Origin: Cytospora piceicola
Taxonomy: Eukaryota > Ascomycota > Sordariomycetes > Diaporthales > Cytosporaceae
Direction of reading: 5' to 3'
DNA length: 64,000 nucleotides
Assembly: GCA_023375675.1 (NCBI GenBank)
Contig: JALQBC010000041.1
Span: forward strand, 62,001 to 126,000
Shown: one piece after another, positions 48,014-57,423 of the stretch
Layout of the letters: every line of letters begins with the position of its first letter
Position numbering within the stretch: the stretch's first letter is position 1
The notes under the pieces: generated by a model
What the model saw: the letters and a program-made list of their open reading frames with translations, nothing else
Databases searched by the model: none
Told to the model about the DNA's origin: nothing
Position numbers and translations under genes: made by a program

Positions 48014-50167
48014 ATGTCTGCTCTTGAGACCAAGGCGACTCTGCCGGACGAGACTGTACCGGGCGCACCATCAACAGACATGGTTTCCTCGGAAAGTGTG
48101 GGCGAGCAAGCCAAGGGAATTGAAGCTGGCAATGGACTCGGAGAGTCCCAGGCGCAACAAGATGCAGGGGATTACCCTCATGGTATACGACTCTTTCTAG
48201 TCGTTTTCGCCTTGCTCTTGAGCATGTTTCTGGTGAGTGATTGACTTGACGGAAATCCGGTGGGCTTTCAGGCTGGAGCTGTGACTGATATCGTCCTCTA
48301 CCAACAGGTTGCACTAGACATGGTATGTCCCTACGTCCAAACGAGAAGGTCCACGGTGATCTGGACCCTTGACTTGAGGGCCTACTGTCTTACTCGAGAT
48401 ATCTTCTAATAGACAATCGTCGCAACCGCCATCCCAGTCATCACCGACGAGTTCGATGTGAGTCTCAAGCCTCGATACACCTGTCCACCGGGGTGGCAGA
48501 CCAAGGACAGGGAACACCGCAATGAAAGCTAATGGGTCATGCCCAGTCGGTCGCCGACATTGGCTGGTACGCCTCTGCGTTCTTCATCACGCTGGGAGTT
48601 TTCCAGTCGCCATGGGGAAAAGCTTACAAGCACTTCCATTTGAAGTTCACATTCCTGACCGCAGTATTCCTGTTTGAGCTAGGAAGCTTGATATGCGGTG
48701 CGTAACTCCCCTTGAGGCATGTCATATCTGCAAGTTCCACTTCGTGACTCCTGACAAACCCGTCATCTAGGCGTGGCTCAGAACAGCATCACTCTCATCA
48801 TCGGCCGAGCCATCGCTGGCCTCGGCGGTGCCGGCGTCACCGGAGGCATCTACACCATAATGGCATTCATCGTCCCACCTGCTCGAGTCCCGACTTACAT
48901 TGGTCTCGTCGGGGCCATCTTTAGTCTTGCCAGCGTGGCAGGCCCGCTACTCGGCGGTGTCTTTACCGGTGAAGTCACCTGGCGCTGGTGGTATGCCCAA
49001 GTCGTTCTACCTGCTGCACCGACTTTCAGCTAACTTGCATGTCTTGCTGTAATAGTTTCTACATAAATCTACCAGTGGGTGGTCTAGCGCTCTTCCTGAT
49101 CGTCTTCTTCTTCAAGACACCAGCGGCGTTCAGACCAGTCCATATCGCAGCCAAGGATGTGCTTCGCGTTATGGATGTTCCCGGCATCGTCCTCTGTCTT
49201 GGGCTACTCATCTGTTATACACTTGCTATGCAGTGGGGTGGTGTGACCAAGTCCTGGTCTTCTTCCAACGTTATAGGCACACTCGTGGGCTTCGGTGTGC
49301 TGGGAATTGCCTTTGTCATCTTGGAGTGGCGCTCAGGCGAGAACGCTCTGATTGTGACCCGGATTTTCAAGCAACGGACGGTTGTGGCAGTGTCTGCGTT
49401 CATCTTCTTGTAAGTATTTCCAGTCACTTATCTCACGCCATTCCATTTTCGACTGGGTAAGTATCCGATTCTCCTAACATAACAGCAGTCTCAACGCAGC
49501 CAATTTTGCCCTCATCTACAATCTACCAGAATACTTCCAAGTCATCAAGGGTGTCTCGGCTACAGAGAGCGGTATCCTGAATCTCCCGCTCATCGTCGCA
49601 AGCGCATTGTTCGCCTTCGGCAGCGGGTACGTGCTTGGGCGGGTCGGGTACTATCAGCTTTTCCTCATCGCTGGCTCGGCCATCCTCACTGTTGGGGCTG
49701 GGCTCGTGTATACACTAGACCTGGACTCTTCGACTGGCAAGATCGTCGGGTACCAAATCTTGGTTGGCGTGGGCATTGGAGCATGCATCCAAATTCCCGT
49801 TACCGCGGCACAGGCTTTCTCCGACCCCGGCGACATACCCGTCGTCACCGCCGTGGTCTTGTTCTTCCAGCTGGTGTCCGGCGCGATCTGGGTGTCGGCA
49901 TCGCAGACGCTGCTGAACAATCGCCTGGTCGCGGCGCTGGGGGAATTTGCGCCCAACTTGGACCCGCACCAGGTTCTTGCGATCGGCGCGACGGATGTCA
50001 GGAATGTCTTCCATGGTGCGGACCTTGACCATGTACTGCAATCGTACATGTCCGGCCTCAAAGACTCGTGGGCCATGTCCATCGCTCTTGCTGGACTGAC
50101 GTTCCTGACTTCCTTTACGGCCCAATGGAGGAGCTTAAAGGGCCATAGAGCGGCCGCTGTAGCATGA
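48014..50167 (+). CDS. MFS exporter, DHA2-like
   Basis: Seven exons: 48014-48232, 48308-48322, 48413-48457, 48547-48697, 48771-48990, 49056-49409, 49486-50167; 561 aa. Exons 2 and 3 are tiny (15 and 45 bp) but restore the expected first helix VALDMTIVATAIPVITDEF. A multi-spanning plasma-membrane protein of the major facilitator superfamily, probably 14 helices (drug:H+ antiporter 2 group, as in fungal toxin and aflatrem/aflT-like pumps). Typical pieces: DIGWYASAFFIT, GRAIAGLGGAGVTGG, TWRWCFYINLPVGG, NFALIYNLPEYFQ. The first 50 residues are a hydrophilic cytosolic tail. Likely exports the cluster product. Exon 7 has a tandem ACAGCAG acceptor, so a one-residue variant (FFSLN or FFLN) is possible. 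Confidence 0.88.
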
Positions 50168-51370
50168 TCTTGGCCTGCTTGCTGGAATTTACAGCTGCCT
50201 CCATCCGCCACCCATCCCGCGTAATAAGAAACAGCTGGCATGCTTGAATCTAACTGATTCACACAAGATAGAGAGCCTTGGTTATAGAGTCCTGGATGGC
50301 TAGACAAATGTATTTTTATTCAATCTCATAAAGCTTTATACTGATATACTCTCGGATGTCGTTGACCATCTTCGCGAGCCCTTTCCTGCAATGGATTTCG
50401 ATCTCAGCTCTCTGTATAGGATAACCTATGCATTTCTGTGTTCTAAATGTCCGAGTGTACTCTCAAGTAGAATATGTTTTGATTGTAGGTCACAGTAATC
50501 CCAGTTGGGTCCTATAACGACCCCGGGCGACTGGACAAGGATTCCTGGACCTGATTGATATTGACCTGTTTGATATTGCGTTATCCTTGGATGGATCAGA
50601 TCCTTTTGTTTTGGATGAGGAGGCCACCTCGAGTTGTCATTTCTGATTGTCATTCAAGATCACCAAGCCGGGACCTACCACCGCCGGTCTCTATTTCAGT
50701 GGGAAATTACTAGACCTCAGCGGGATCGAGTTACCCCGTGAGAACCCAGGTCACGAAGAATGGAATATAAGAATCGGTAAACATGTCACTACGTAGCAGA
50801 AGGATAGGGGGAAAAACCGGCTATATCACTGGACTCTCACGTTAGCAGCCGGGGCTTCAGCATTCCGCCTAACTCGTGCCTCTACGCCACATAGAAGCCC
50901 CAGGGGCGAAGAACTGTAAGCTGACAAGAATCTGGAATCCTTCGCTGAGTTCTCGATTATGCTGGAATATCAGCCAGGGCTGACTGCCAAAGACGGGCTC
51001 CACTGGAGCAGACCATACCGCGGTGGGGTGAAGGATTCCGAAGCCATCCATGCTGATTCCTCTTAGCTTACGCGTGGGAGGCAAGGAGGGTGTGCGGTAT
51101 TTGGAGAGTGAGTGCACAGAATGGTGTTGCCTAGTCATTGATTCGCGAGAGATGATCAACTCCGTGTTCTCAGCCTAGACTGGTCTGATATGGTGGACCA
51201 CGAGCCCGGGAGAGGGAAGACGCTGATAGTCAGACATCTTATAAAGTCTCCATAAGCCTCTCTCGTTATCAGGAAGATGGAGTCAGGTCCACAATCCCCA
51301 TTTTGGAACTACTGATATCGTCTTTGCTCCATAGCCACAGGACTCCGCCCTTGAACAGTTTGTTGTCAAT
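50168..51370. other. Intergenic, FAD oxidase 2 promoter
   Basis: 1.2 kb between MFS and FAD oxidase 2 genes. No gene recognised; the right part is the oxidase promoter. Confidence 0.5.
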
Positions 51371-53107
51371 ATGGCGTGGTCAGTAGTTGTCCTAGCATTA
51401 TATGTGAGGGCTAGCCTCGCCTTCTCTCCTCCTTTCGGGAGCGCAAACAACGCGAGGCAGCAATGTCGAGTCCTGGCTGGGGACGCCGCCTGGCCTGCCA
51501 AGCCGCAATGGGACCACCTCAACTCGACTGTTGACGGCAGACTCCTCGCCGCTGTGCCGCTGGGGGCAGCATGCCATGACCCTCATTACGACGAAGAAGA
51601 CTGCAACTACCTCCGTGAGAATTGGGCCGTGCCAGTCATCTACGAGGACAACCCCGTGACGCCGATGAGCTACTGGTTCCAGAACTCGACCTGCGACCCT
51701 TGGACAGACCGCACGCTGCCCTGTGAGCTTGGGAACATGGCCGAGTACGCCATCAACGTTAGCAGTCCGGCCGATGTTGCTGCGGGCCTCAAATTCGCTC
51801 AGTCCAACAATATCCGGGTGACCATCAAGAACACCGGCCATGACTATAATGGAAAATCAGTGGGAAAGGGCTCCCTTGCGATCTGGACGCACCATCTTAA
51901 CAGCATCGAGGCTTACCACAACTACAGCCGGCCGTGGCACACCGGCCCGGCAGTGAAGCTCGGCGCCGGAGTGCGCGGCTACGAGGCCTATAAGGCTGCC
52001 CACGACGCCGGTCTGCGTGTCGTCGGTGGTGACTGTCCCACGGTCGGCATCGCGGGTGGCTTCCTTCAGGGCGGTGGCCACTCACCACTCTCCGGCATGT
52101 ACGGCATGGCTGCTGACAACGTGCTCGAGTGGGAGGTCGTCCTCGCCAACGGCACCTTTGTCACTGCCACCCCTGAGCAGCACGAGGACCTGTACTTCGC
52201 CCTCGCCGGCGCCGGCCCATCCACGTTCGGCGTCGTTACGGCAGTCACCCTTCGCGCGTTCCCCGACGGGCCGGTCGGTGGTGCATCCCTCTACTTCAAC
52301 CGCACAGGCATAAGTAACGACACCTTCTGGAAGGCCTTTACCTACTTCCAGGAGGCCTTGCCAGGGATCAACCTCGGGCGCGCCCAGTCAGCCTTTGCCT
52401 GCATGCCGACCGAGTTCTACCTACAGACCGTCACGCGGCCCGACTACAACGAGACGCAGATGCGGCAGCTCATGTCCAACTTCACCACCAATCTGGACAG
52501 TTTGGGCCTGGACTACAACCTGACCGTCACCTCGCTGCCCACCTACCTCGATCACTTCACCACCTACTTCGGCCCCGCACCCTGGGGCAGCTATGTCGTG
52601 GGCGAGCTCATGACGGGCAGGCTCATGCCTCTCTCGGTCAGCCAGGGCGACACAGCCAAGGTCATCGCCGCTTACCGTGAGATCACCGACACCACCCAGA
52701 TCGTCATCGGCTCCACCGCCCAGGATATCTCGGTCCAGCCCTATCGCAAGCCCGTCGCCCACAACTCCGTCATGCCCAGCTGGCGCACAGCGGTGCAGAC
52801 ACTGCTGATTCAGAGCTATTACAACTCGAGCGTCTCGTGGGAGGAGAAACAGGGCCTGCAGGACCAGCTCATCAACTTTGCGCAGAGGCGCATCGACTCG
52901 CTCGTGCCCAAGGACACGGGCACCCACCTGAACGAGGCCAACTTCTCGCCTGATATTGACTGGAAGACGCAGTTCTACGGGATTAACTATCCCCGGTTGC
53001 TGGATATCAAGCACAGGTACGACCCGCATCATGTCTTCTGGGCCGTCACGACTGTTGGGTCGGATGCTTTGACTGTTGCTGGGGATGGACGGCTCTGCAA
53101 GGCCTGA
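51371..53107 (+). CDS. Secreted BBE-like FAD oxidase 2
   Basis: Single exon, 578 aa, from ATG 51371. Second berberine-bridge-like oxidase of the cluster. Leader MAWSVVVLALYVRASLAF predicts secretion or passage through the endoplasmic reticulum. Covalent flavin sites are both present: TIKNTGHDYNGKSVGKG (His157) and GGDCPTVGIAGG (Cys222). The substrate half has NEANFSPD and FYGINYPRL before the end GRLCKA. Many NxS/T sites fit a glycoprotein. It aligns along its whole length with FAD oxidase 1 (37.4 kb) but lacks both introns of that gene and has more GC-rich third codon positions, so the two either diverged long ago or came to the cluster separately. Likely a tailoring alcohol oxidase or dehydrogenase; the substrate is unknown. 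Confidence 0.9.
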   Translation: MAWSVVVLALYVRASLAFSPPFGSANNARQQCRVLAGDAAWPAKPQWDHLNSTVDGRLLAAVPLGAACHDPHYDEEDCNYLRENWAVPVIYEDNPVTPMSYWFQNSTCDPWTDRTLPCELGNMAEYAINVSSPADVAAGLKFAQSNNIRVTIKNTGHDYNGKSVGKGSLAIWTHHLNSIEAYHNYSRPWHTGPAVKLGAGVRGYEAYKAAHDAGLRVVGGDCPTVGIAGGFLQGGGHSPLSGMYGMAADNVLEWEVVLANGTFVTATPEQHEDLYFALAGAGPSTFGVVTAVTLRAFPDGPVGGASLYFNRTGISNDTFWKAFTYFQEALPGINLGRAQSAFACMPTEFYLQTVTRPDYNETQMRQLMSNFTTNLDSLGLDYNLTVTSLPTYLDHFTTYFGPAPWGSYVVGELMTGRLMPLSVSQGDTAKVIAAYREITDTTQIVIGSTAQDISVQPYRKPVAHNSVMPSWRTAVQTLLIQSYYNSSVSWEEKQGLQDQLINFAQRRIDSLVPKDTGTHLNEANFSPDIDWKTQFYGINYPRLLDIKHRYDPHHVFWAVTTVGSDALTVAGDGRLCKA

Positions 53108-53840
53108 CCATGATGCGTTCCGACCAACCTTTCTTGACTTGTCTGAAATTGGAACCAGACAGGTTTACTCGAGTGGTGCGAATTTAATATTCCATGAACT
53201 CGAAATGTCCTGCAGTGATGTCTTGCAAAGGGTACCTGGGCGGGCAGTTCTACATCTCGTTTATAGACGAAGCTTATTCCACATATTTTCCTTCTTGTTG
53301 TTGTCGTTTGAAATAGATAGAGCAACTCGGTGTTGAATCACTTAGCTATTTCACATGTGCGTGTAGCCTAATTAGTTACATATGTAAATATATTGAGGAA
53401 ATCCACATAAATATGAATGCTAAATTATATTTGGTCCATGTCATCAACTCAAAGCGTTTACTGAGTTATGAACCCAGCGGCAGATACTTGGAAATGAGTA
53501 TTTGGTTAAATACAGTTAACTGCTTCATATTGTCTAGTACGTTAATACCCTAGGTATGCTGGGTTGCAGGGCTACACAGTAACCAGTACATTCTCACGTT
53601 CTCAGGTCGTTCCATGTCACTGAAGAAACTTTAGGACGTAGGTATTCCTAATCCACAATCTGTACAAGGACCTTAGGACCTAACTGTTGTGATAATTGTA
53701 CGTAGATTGCTCTATAATGAACGAAACAAAGAAAGTCCGTTCCACCTTGCCTGTCCGTCAAAACCCTTCTATTCAAGTCCTCACTCACGACAAAAAGGGC
53801 TACTATATGATGTCCCAATTGGGTTCGATTGACCCTAGGT
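53108..53840. other. Convergent spacer, AT-leaning
   Basis: Between FAD oxidase 2 and SDR-1 stop codons. AT-rich from about 53340 to 53560; includes TACCCTAGGTA near 53546. No gene recognised. Confidence 0.5.
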
Positions 53841-54725
53841 TTAGAACAGCATCTCGGTGCCATCATACGACAAGAATTTGCCCGAAGTGGTCTCGCGAGA
53901 CGAGCCGTCGATCTAGGGGATAACACATGCTTCAGAGGTAATTCCCAAAGAATGAAACGGCTGGAAGAACTCACGTGCTTGATCAAACCAGATACACTGT
54001 CCGCGACTGGCACAAAGGCTTGATCGAATCCGAACTTCTTGGCTCCGAAATTCCCCATGTCGGTCTGCGCGAAGCCGGGGTTGACCACGAAGGCCGTAAG
54101 CCACTCGTTCTCGTAGTGCGCCCGGCGCACGAGGTAGTTCACTGCCACTTTGCTGGACCCGTAGGCCCCGAGCAAGAACGGTGTGTTCTTCTCGAGGTCC
54201 TGGATGCTGGCGGCCTCGGTACTGACGGCGACGAAGATGGGCTTGCCGCCCTCGTCAGCCGTCTTCTTGAGGAGCGGGTACACGGCCTTGAGGAGCCGGA
54301 CGACCGGGAACGTGTTGACCTCGAAGAACTCGCGCAGGTCCTTGATGTCGATGTCCTCGACGCGCGTCCAGACGTTGGAGATTCCTGCGTTGGCAATGAC
54401 AATGTCGAGGCTGTGGATCCCGTGTTCGGATGCTAGCACCTTGACTGCCTCTTCCGCGTCCGTCTCCGACACACCTTCGATCTTGACCAGGATAACGGAC
54501 GATCCCTCGGCGGCCTTAAAGGCCTTGAGGGACTCGGCAGTCGGCGACTTGAAGTCACGCACCGCACCGATGACAGTGTGGTTTGGGCGGGACAGGAACG
54601 TCTCGGCCAGGCCACGCCCAATACCTGTATATGTGATGAGTTTACCGTAGACACCTCTACATGGTAATGAAGGGGTACATACCTCGGTTGGCACCGGTGA
54701 TGAGGATATTCTTGGTGGGAGACAT
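53841..54725 (-). CDS. Short-chain dehydrogenase 1 (nor-1-like)
   Basis: Exons 54725-54683, 54624-53975 and 53912-53841 give 254 aa. Classical NAD(P)-dependent short-chain dehydrogenase/reductase of the sniffer or norsolorinate-ketoreductase-like group. Seen: cofactor loop TGANRGIGRGLAE (about 10-22, split by intron 1), IANAGIS (about 91-97), catalytic Tyr169 and Lys173 in AYGSSKVAVNYL, and Ser near 149 in VAVSTEAAS. The short third exon supplies the usual C-terminal SGKFLSYDGTEM. Reduces a ketone or oxidises an alcohol of the polyketide. A related gene, SDR-2, follows 0.9 kb further on in the same orientation; both have three exons with the first intron placed differently. Confidence 0.88.
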
Positions 54726-55667
54726 CGTGTTGAGTGTGCTGCGAGATGAGATGAAGCAATAATTACGTGACAAGTTGAAGAATATGTAGATATTAGTCTT
54801 TTATTGAACAGTATAATGTCGGGTTGTCTATCAAAAGAAAGCTTCCAAACTCAGCTACACCACTGCTATCTTTATAAGACTACGAACAGCTGGGTTGCTA
54901 AGCAAGACGGATTACAAACCAAAGCAAGCTGAGACAGGATGAAGTGCTGCGGCACGTACTCTGTAAGCGCATGGTCTTTGTTACACCAGGTTCCAATGAC
55001 TCTGGCATCAGAAAGTGACCACACATACGCAGGCGGTCAGGACGCGGGGGTGGCTTATGGGGGCGGCTTACGGTACTTCTGTACCCTAAGGTACCCTAGG
55101 GTAAGTATGTACAAATGTACCCCGAAGACTTCATGGTGTCCTGGCCTCTCCTGGGCGTATGTTACCTCAGGTGTTACATATAATTATTCTCTGCATTCTG
55201 TAACAGGATAACCCAAATATTTATCCCTGGGAACCAGATTATGCAAAGGAGTTGGGCGATGTCCTCCTGACCAAGCAATTCTGTGTGTCGTGGCTAGTGA
55301 CTTGTAAATCGAAACGGCTTTCTACCCGAGAAGGTCACACTTGTTTACTACCACCACCAAGTACCCTAGGGTACCAAGAGAGCAAGATTAGCAATAATTG
55401 ATACGTCGGAACAGTACATGATCTTATCACGGTAAATTTGTCCAAACAAATCGCGTCTCTCAATCTCAGTCACGTAGACAAATATATATGATGGTGTCCA
55501 TTCTTCCAGCCTAAGATGTGTCTGCTCGCAGGCTGATTACTGGAAACAATAATTTGACTATAGCACAAGCCACCAAGTTGCTCATAACCGTGACCCGAGT
55601 GTTTACTGTTCCTTTCAAGGCGACCTGCCAGGTTGCTAGACTCTGCCGTCACCCGTCATCCACCCTT
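54726..55667. other. Intergenic, SDR-1 promoter
   Basis: 942 bp between SDR-2 stop and SDR-1 start. A TATA-like TATAAAG (minus, 54870-54876) lies about 145 bp upstream of SDR-1. Palindromic CCTAAGGTACCCTAGGGTA-type runs occur at about 55080-55105 and 55357-55376. No gene recognised. Confidence 0.45.
54870..54876 (-). promoter_or_regulatory. TATA-like box of SDR-1
   Basis: TATAAAG on the minus strand about 145 bp upstream of the SDR-1 start codon. Confidence 0.35.
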
Positions 55668-56589
55668 CTACCACGGGTGAATACGGTCAATTGTTTCGTT
55701 GAAGAACTTCTCCGAATGGTCCTTCTTAGTAGCATTGTCGATCTGTGGAATAATGGTCAGTGTCAAGTATTGCGCAGTGTTCTCGCACGTGGTTCCCATG
55801 AGGCAACTAGACTCACGATATAGGCTGTGTTCCTGCTGCTCTCCTCAAGAGTCAGAGGAGCCTTCTCAAGGCCAAAAGCACGAGCACCCTCGTTACCCAG
55901 GTCAGTCTGAACTAGTCTATACCCAAATATTAGTCAATTGATACATGTTTACCCCTATAATCCACCATCCATGGTCTTGAAGCAGCGATGAGTCTGATAA
56001 TATAATAGAAACCACCTTACCCTGGATGAATACACAACGAGATCAACCAGTCATTCTCCATACCTGCCTTGACCACTACGACATTAGCCAGTGCCTTGGA
56101 GGCAGCATAGCTAATGTTCGGGTAAGGATAGTTAGGCATCTCGTTCAAGCTACCACCCGCAGCGCTGATGAAGGCAAACCTCGCCGGGTGAGGTGCCTTA
56201 CGTAGCAGCGGCAGCGTGGCCTTGTACAGGAGCATGACGGATATGGCGTTGACCTGTAGGACCTCTTCGAAATCCTCGAGAGGGATATCCTCGATCGTGT
56301 TCATCTTTGCGATGCCCGCGCTCGAAATGACCACATCGATGTGTTCGACGCCCTTGGCCTGGATGTCCTTGACGGCATCATAGGGATCTGTCCTAGACGC
56401 TGCATCGATCTTGGTGAGGATGACCTTGGAATTCTCGCCCTTGTGGGGGATGTTGAGCAGGCCCTGGGCCACCTCGACGTTGCGCACAGCGGCGATGACA
56501 GTTACATGGGGCTGTGCCACGTAGTGGTCAAGCAGACCCCGACCAATGCCGCGGTTAGCACCGGTGATAAGATACGTCTTGCCCGACAT
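55668..56589 (-). CDS. Short-chain dehydrogenase 2 (nor-1-like)
   Basis: Exons 56589-56021, 55916-55817 and 55742-55668 give 247 aa. Same group as SDR-1. Seen: YLITGANRGIGRGLL (6-20), catalytic Tyr161 and Lys165 in SYAASKALANV, Ser in FISAAGGS (142). The structural NNAG motif reads SSAG (89-92), an unusual change at a position where the Asn normally helps hold the proton relay. The start at ATG 56589 is chosen because the cofactor loop follows directly; the frame stays open 255 bp upstream to 56844, but that extension is low-complexity and unlike the family. The C-terminus (KKDHSEKFFNETIDRIHPW) is complete. Probably a second redox tailoring enzyme in the pathway. Confidence 0.87.
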
Positions 56590-57423
56590 GTTCGTGGTGC
56601 TGGATATCAAATGGTCGCTTGGTGTGTTGGGCGTGGTATCTCTCAAACCTAGGGTTGGTCGTTGATAACTTGGGGGATTCGGGACGGGCTGTTGAGAATT
56701 GAAGCTATGGGATAATGGAAAGACGTAGGGTTTTTGCAGCGGTGCTTGGTACAGCTGCGGAGGGAATATTGATACGTCGATTCCTGAACAAAAGGCTGGA
56801 AAGGGAGAGAGGGGAGTGATTCTTGATTCATCAGCAGCGTTCATGTAACCTCGTATTGGTCATCAAAGGCAAATGTACCGGTACAAAGCACCAGTCAGCG
56901 GAGATGTCTCACTCCCCTCGTATGGCACCTGGGACCTTTGTGTTCCTTCGGTCGCAAGTGTCCATTCCAAGGTTGTTCTCGTTGATCAATTGATTACTGC
57001 ATATGCATAGAGGCTTATGTTCTGTGTTTCCCATTGGATGCGTGCTGTGCAAGCCGCAAGCATGTCCAATAATCACGCTCACAATGTGGTAGATGATGCA
57101 TGGATTTGGCATGTGATTCAGTGTCGCACTCCTGCAGAAAACCACCAGAATATGTCCGCTTCATCATGATGATTACTCGATGCTTCTCACTAGGGTAACT
57201 TGCGATGGATTCATCGTGACCGTACCTGTGTAATTAAGTCTACAATGCAGTGTAATCCCAATCCCACATGGGAGACTTCTCGAGCCTGGAAGTGTGGGTA
57301 TAGGTAGCATGGAACTCCTAATGATCCTGCTGGATCAAGTAGAAGAAGGGCTGTGCTCAGGCGATCATTTTCGAGGCCAGACACAACTCAAACGGGGACG
57401 AGAGGCTTACCAAGTTGACACTT
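56590..57423. promoter_or_regulatory. Divergent promoter, SDR-2 and P450-2
   Basis: 834 bp between divergent start codons. It likely holds both promoters; no specific site assigned. A further open frame extends upstream of SDR-2 but is not supported as coding. Confidence 0.4.

Noticed and set aside
53885..53900. TCTCGCGAGA palindrome as a regulator site
   Set aside because: This copy lies in the last coding exon of SDR-1; the match to a palindrome is likely chance.
56590..56844. N-terminal extension of SDR-2 by 85 residues
   Set aside because: The family begins a few residues before the TGxxxGxG loop; the extension is Pro/Ser-rich and unlike any targeting signal I know.
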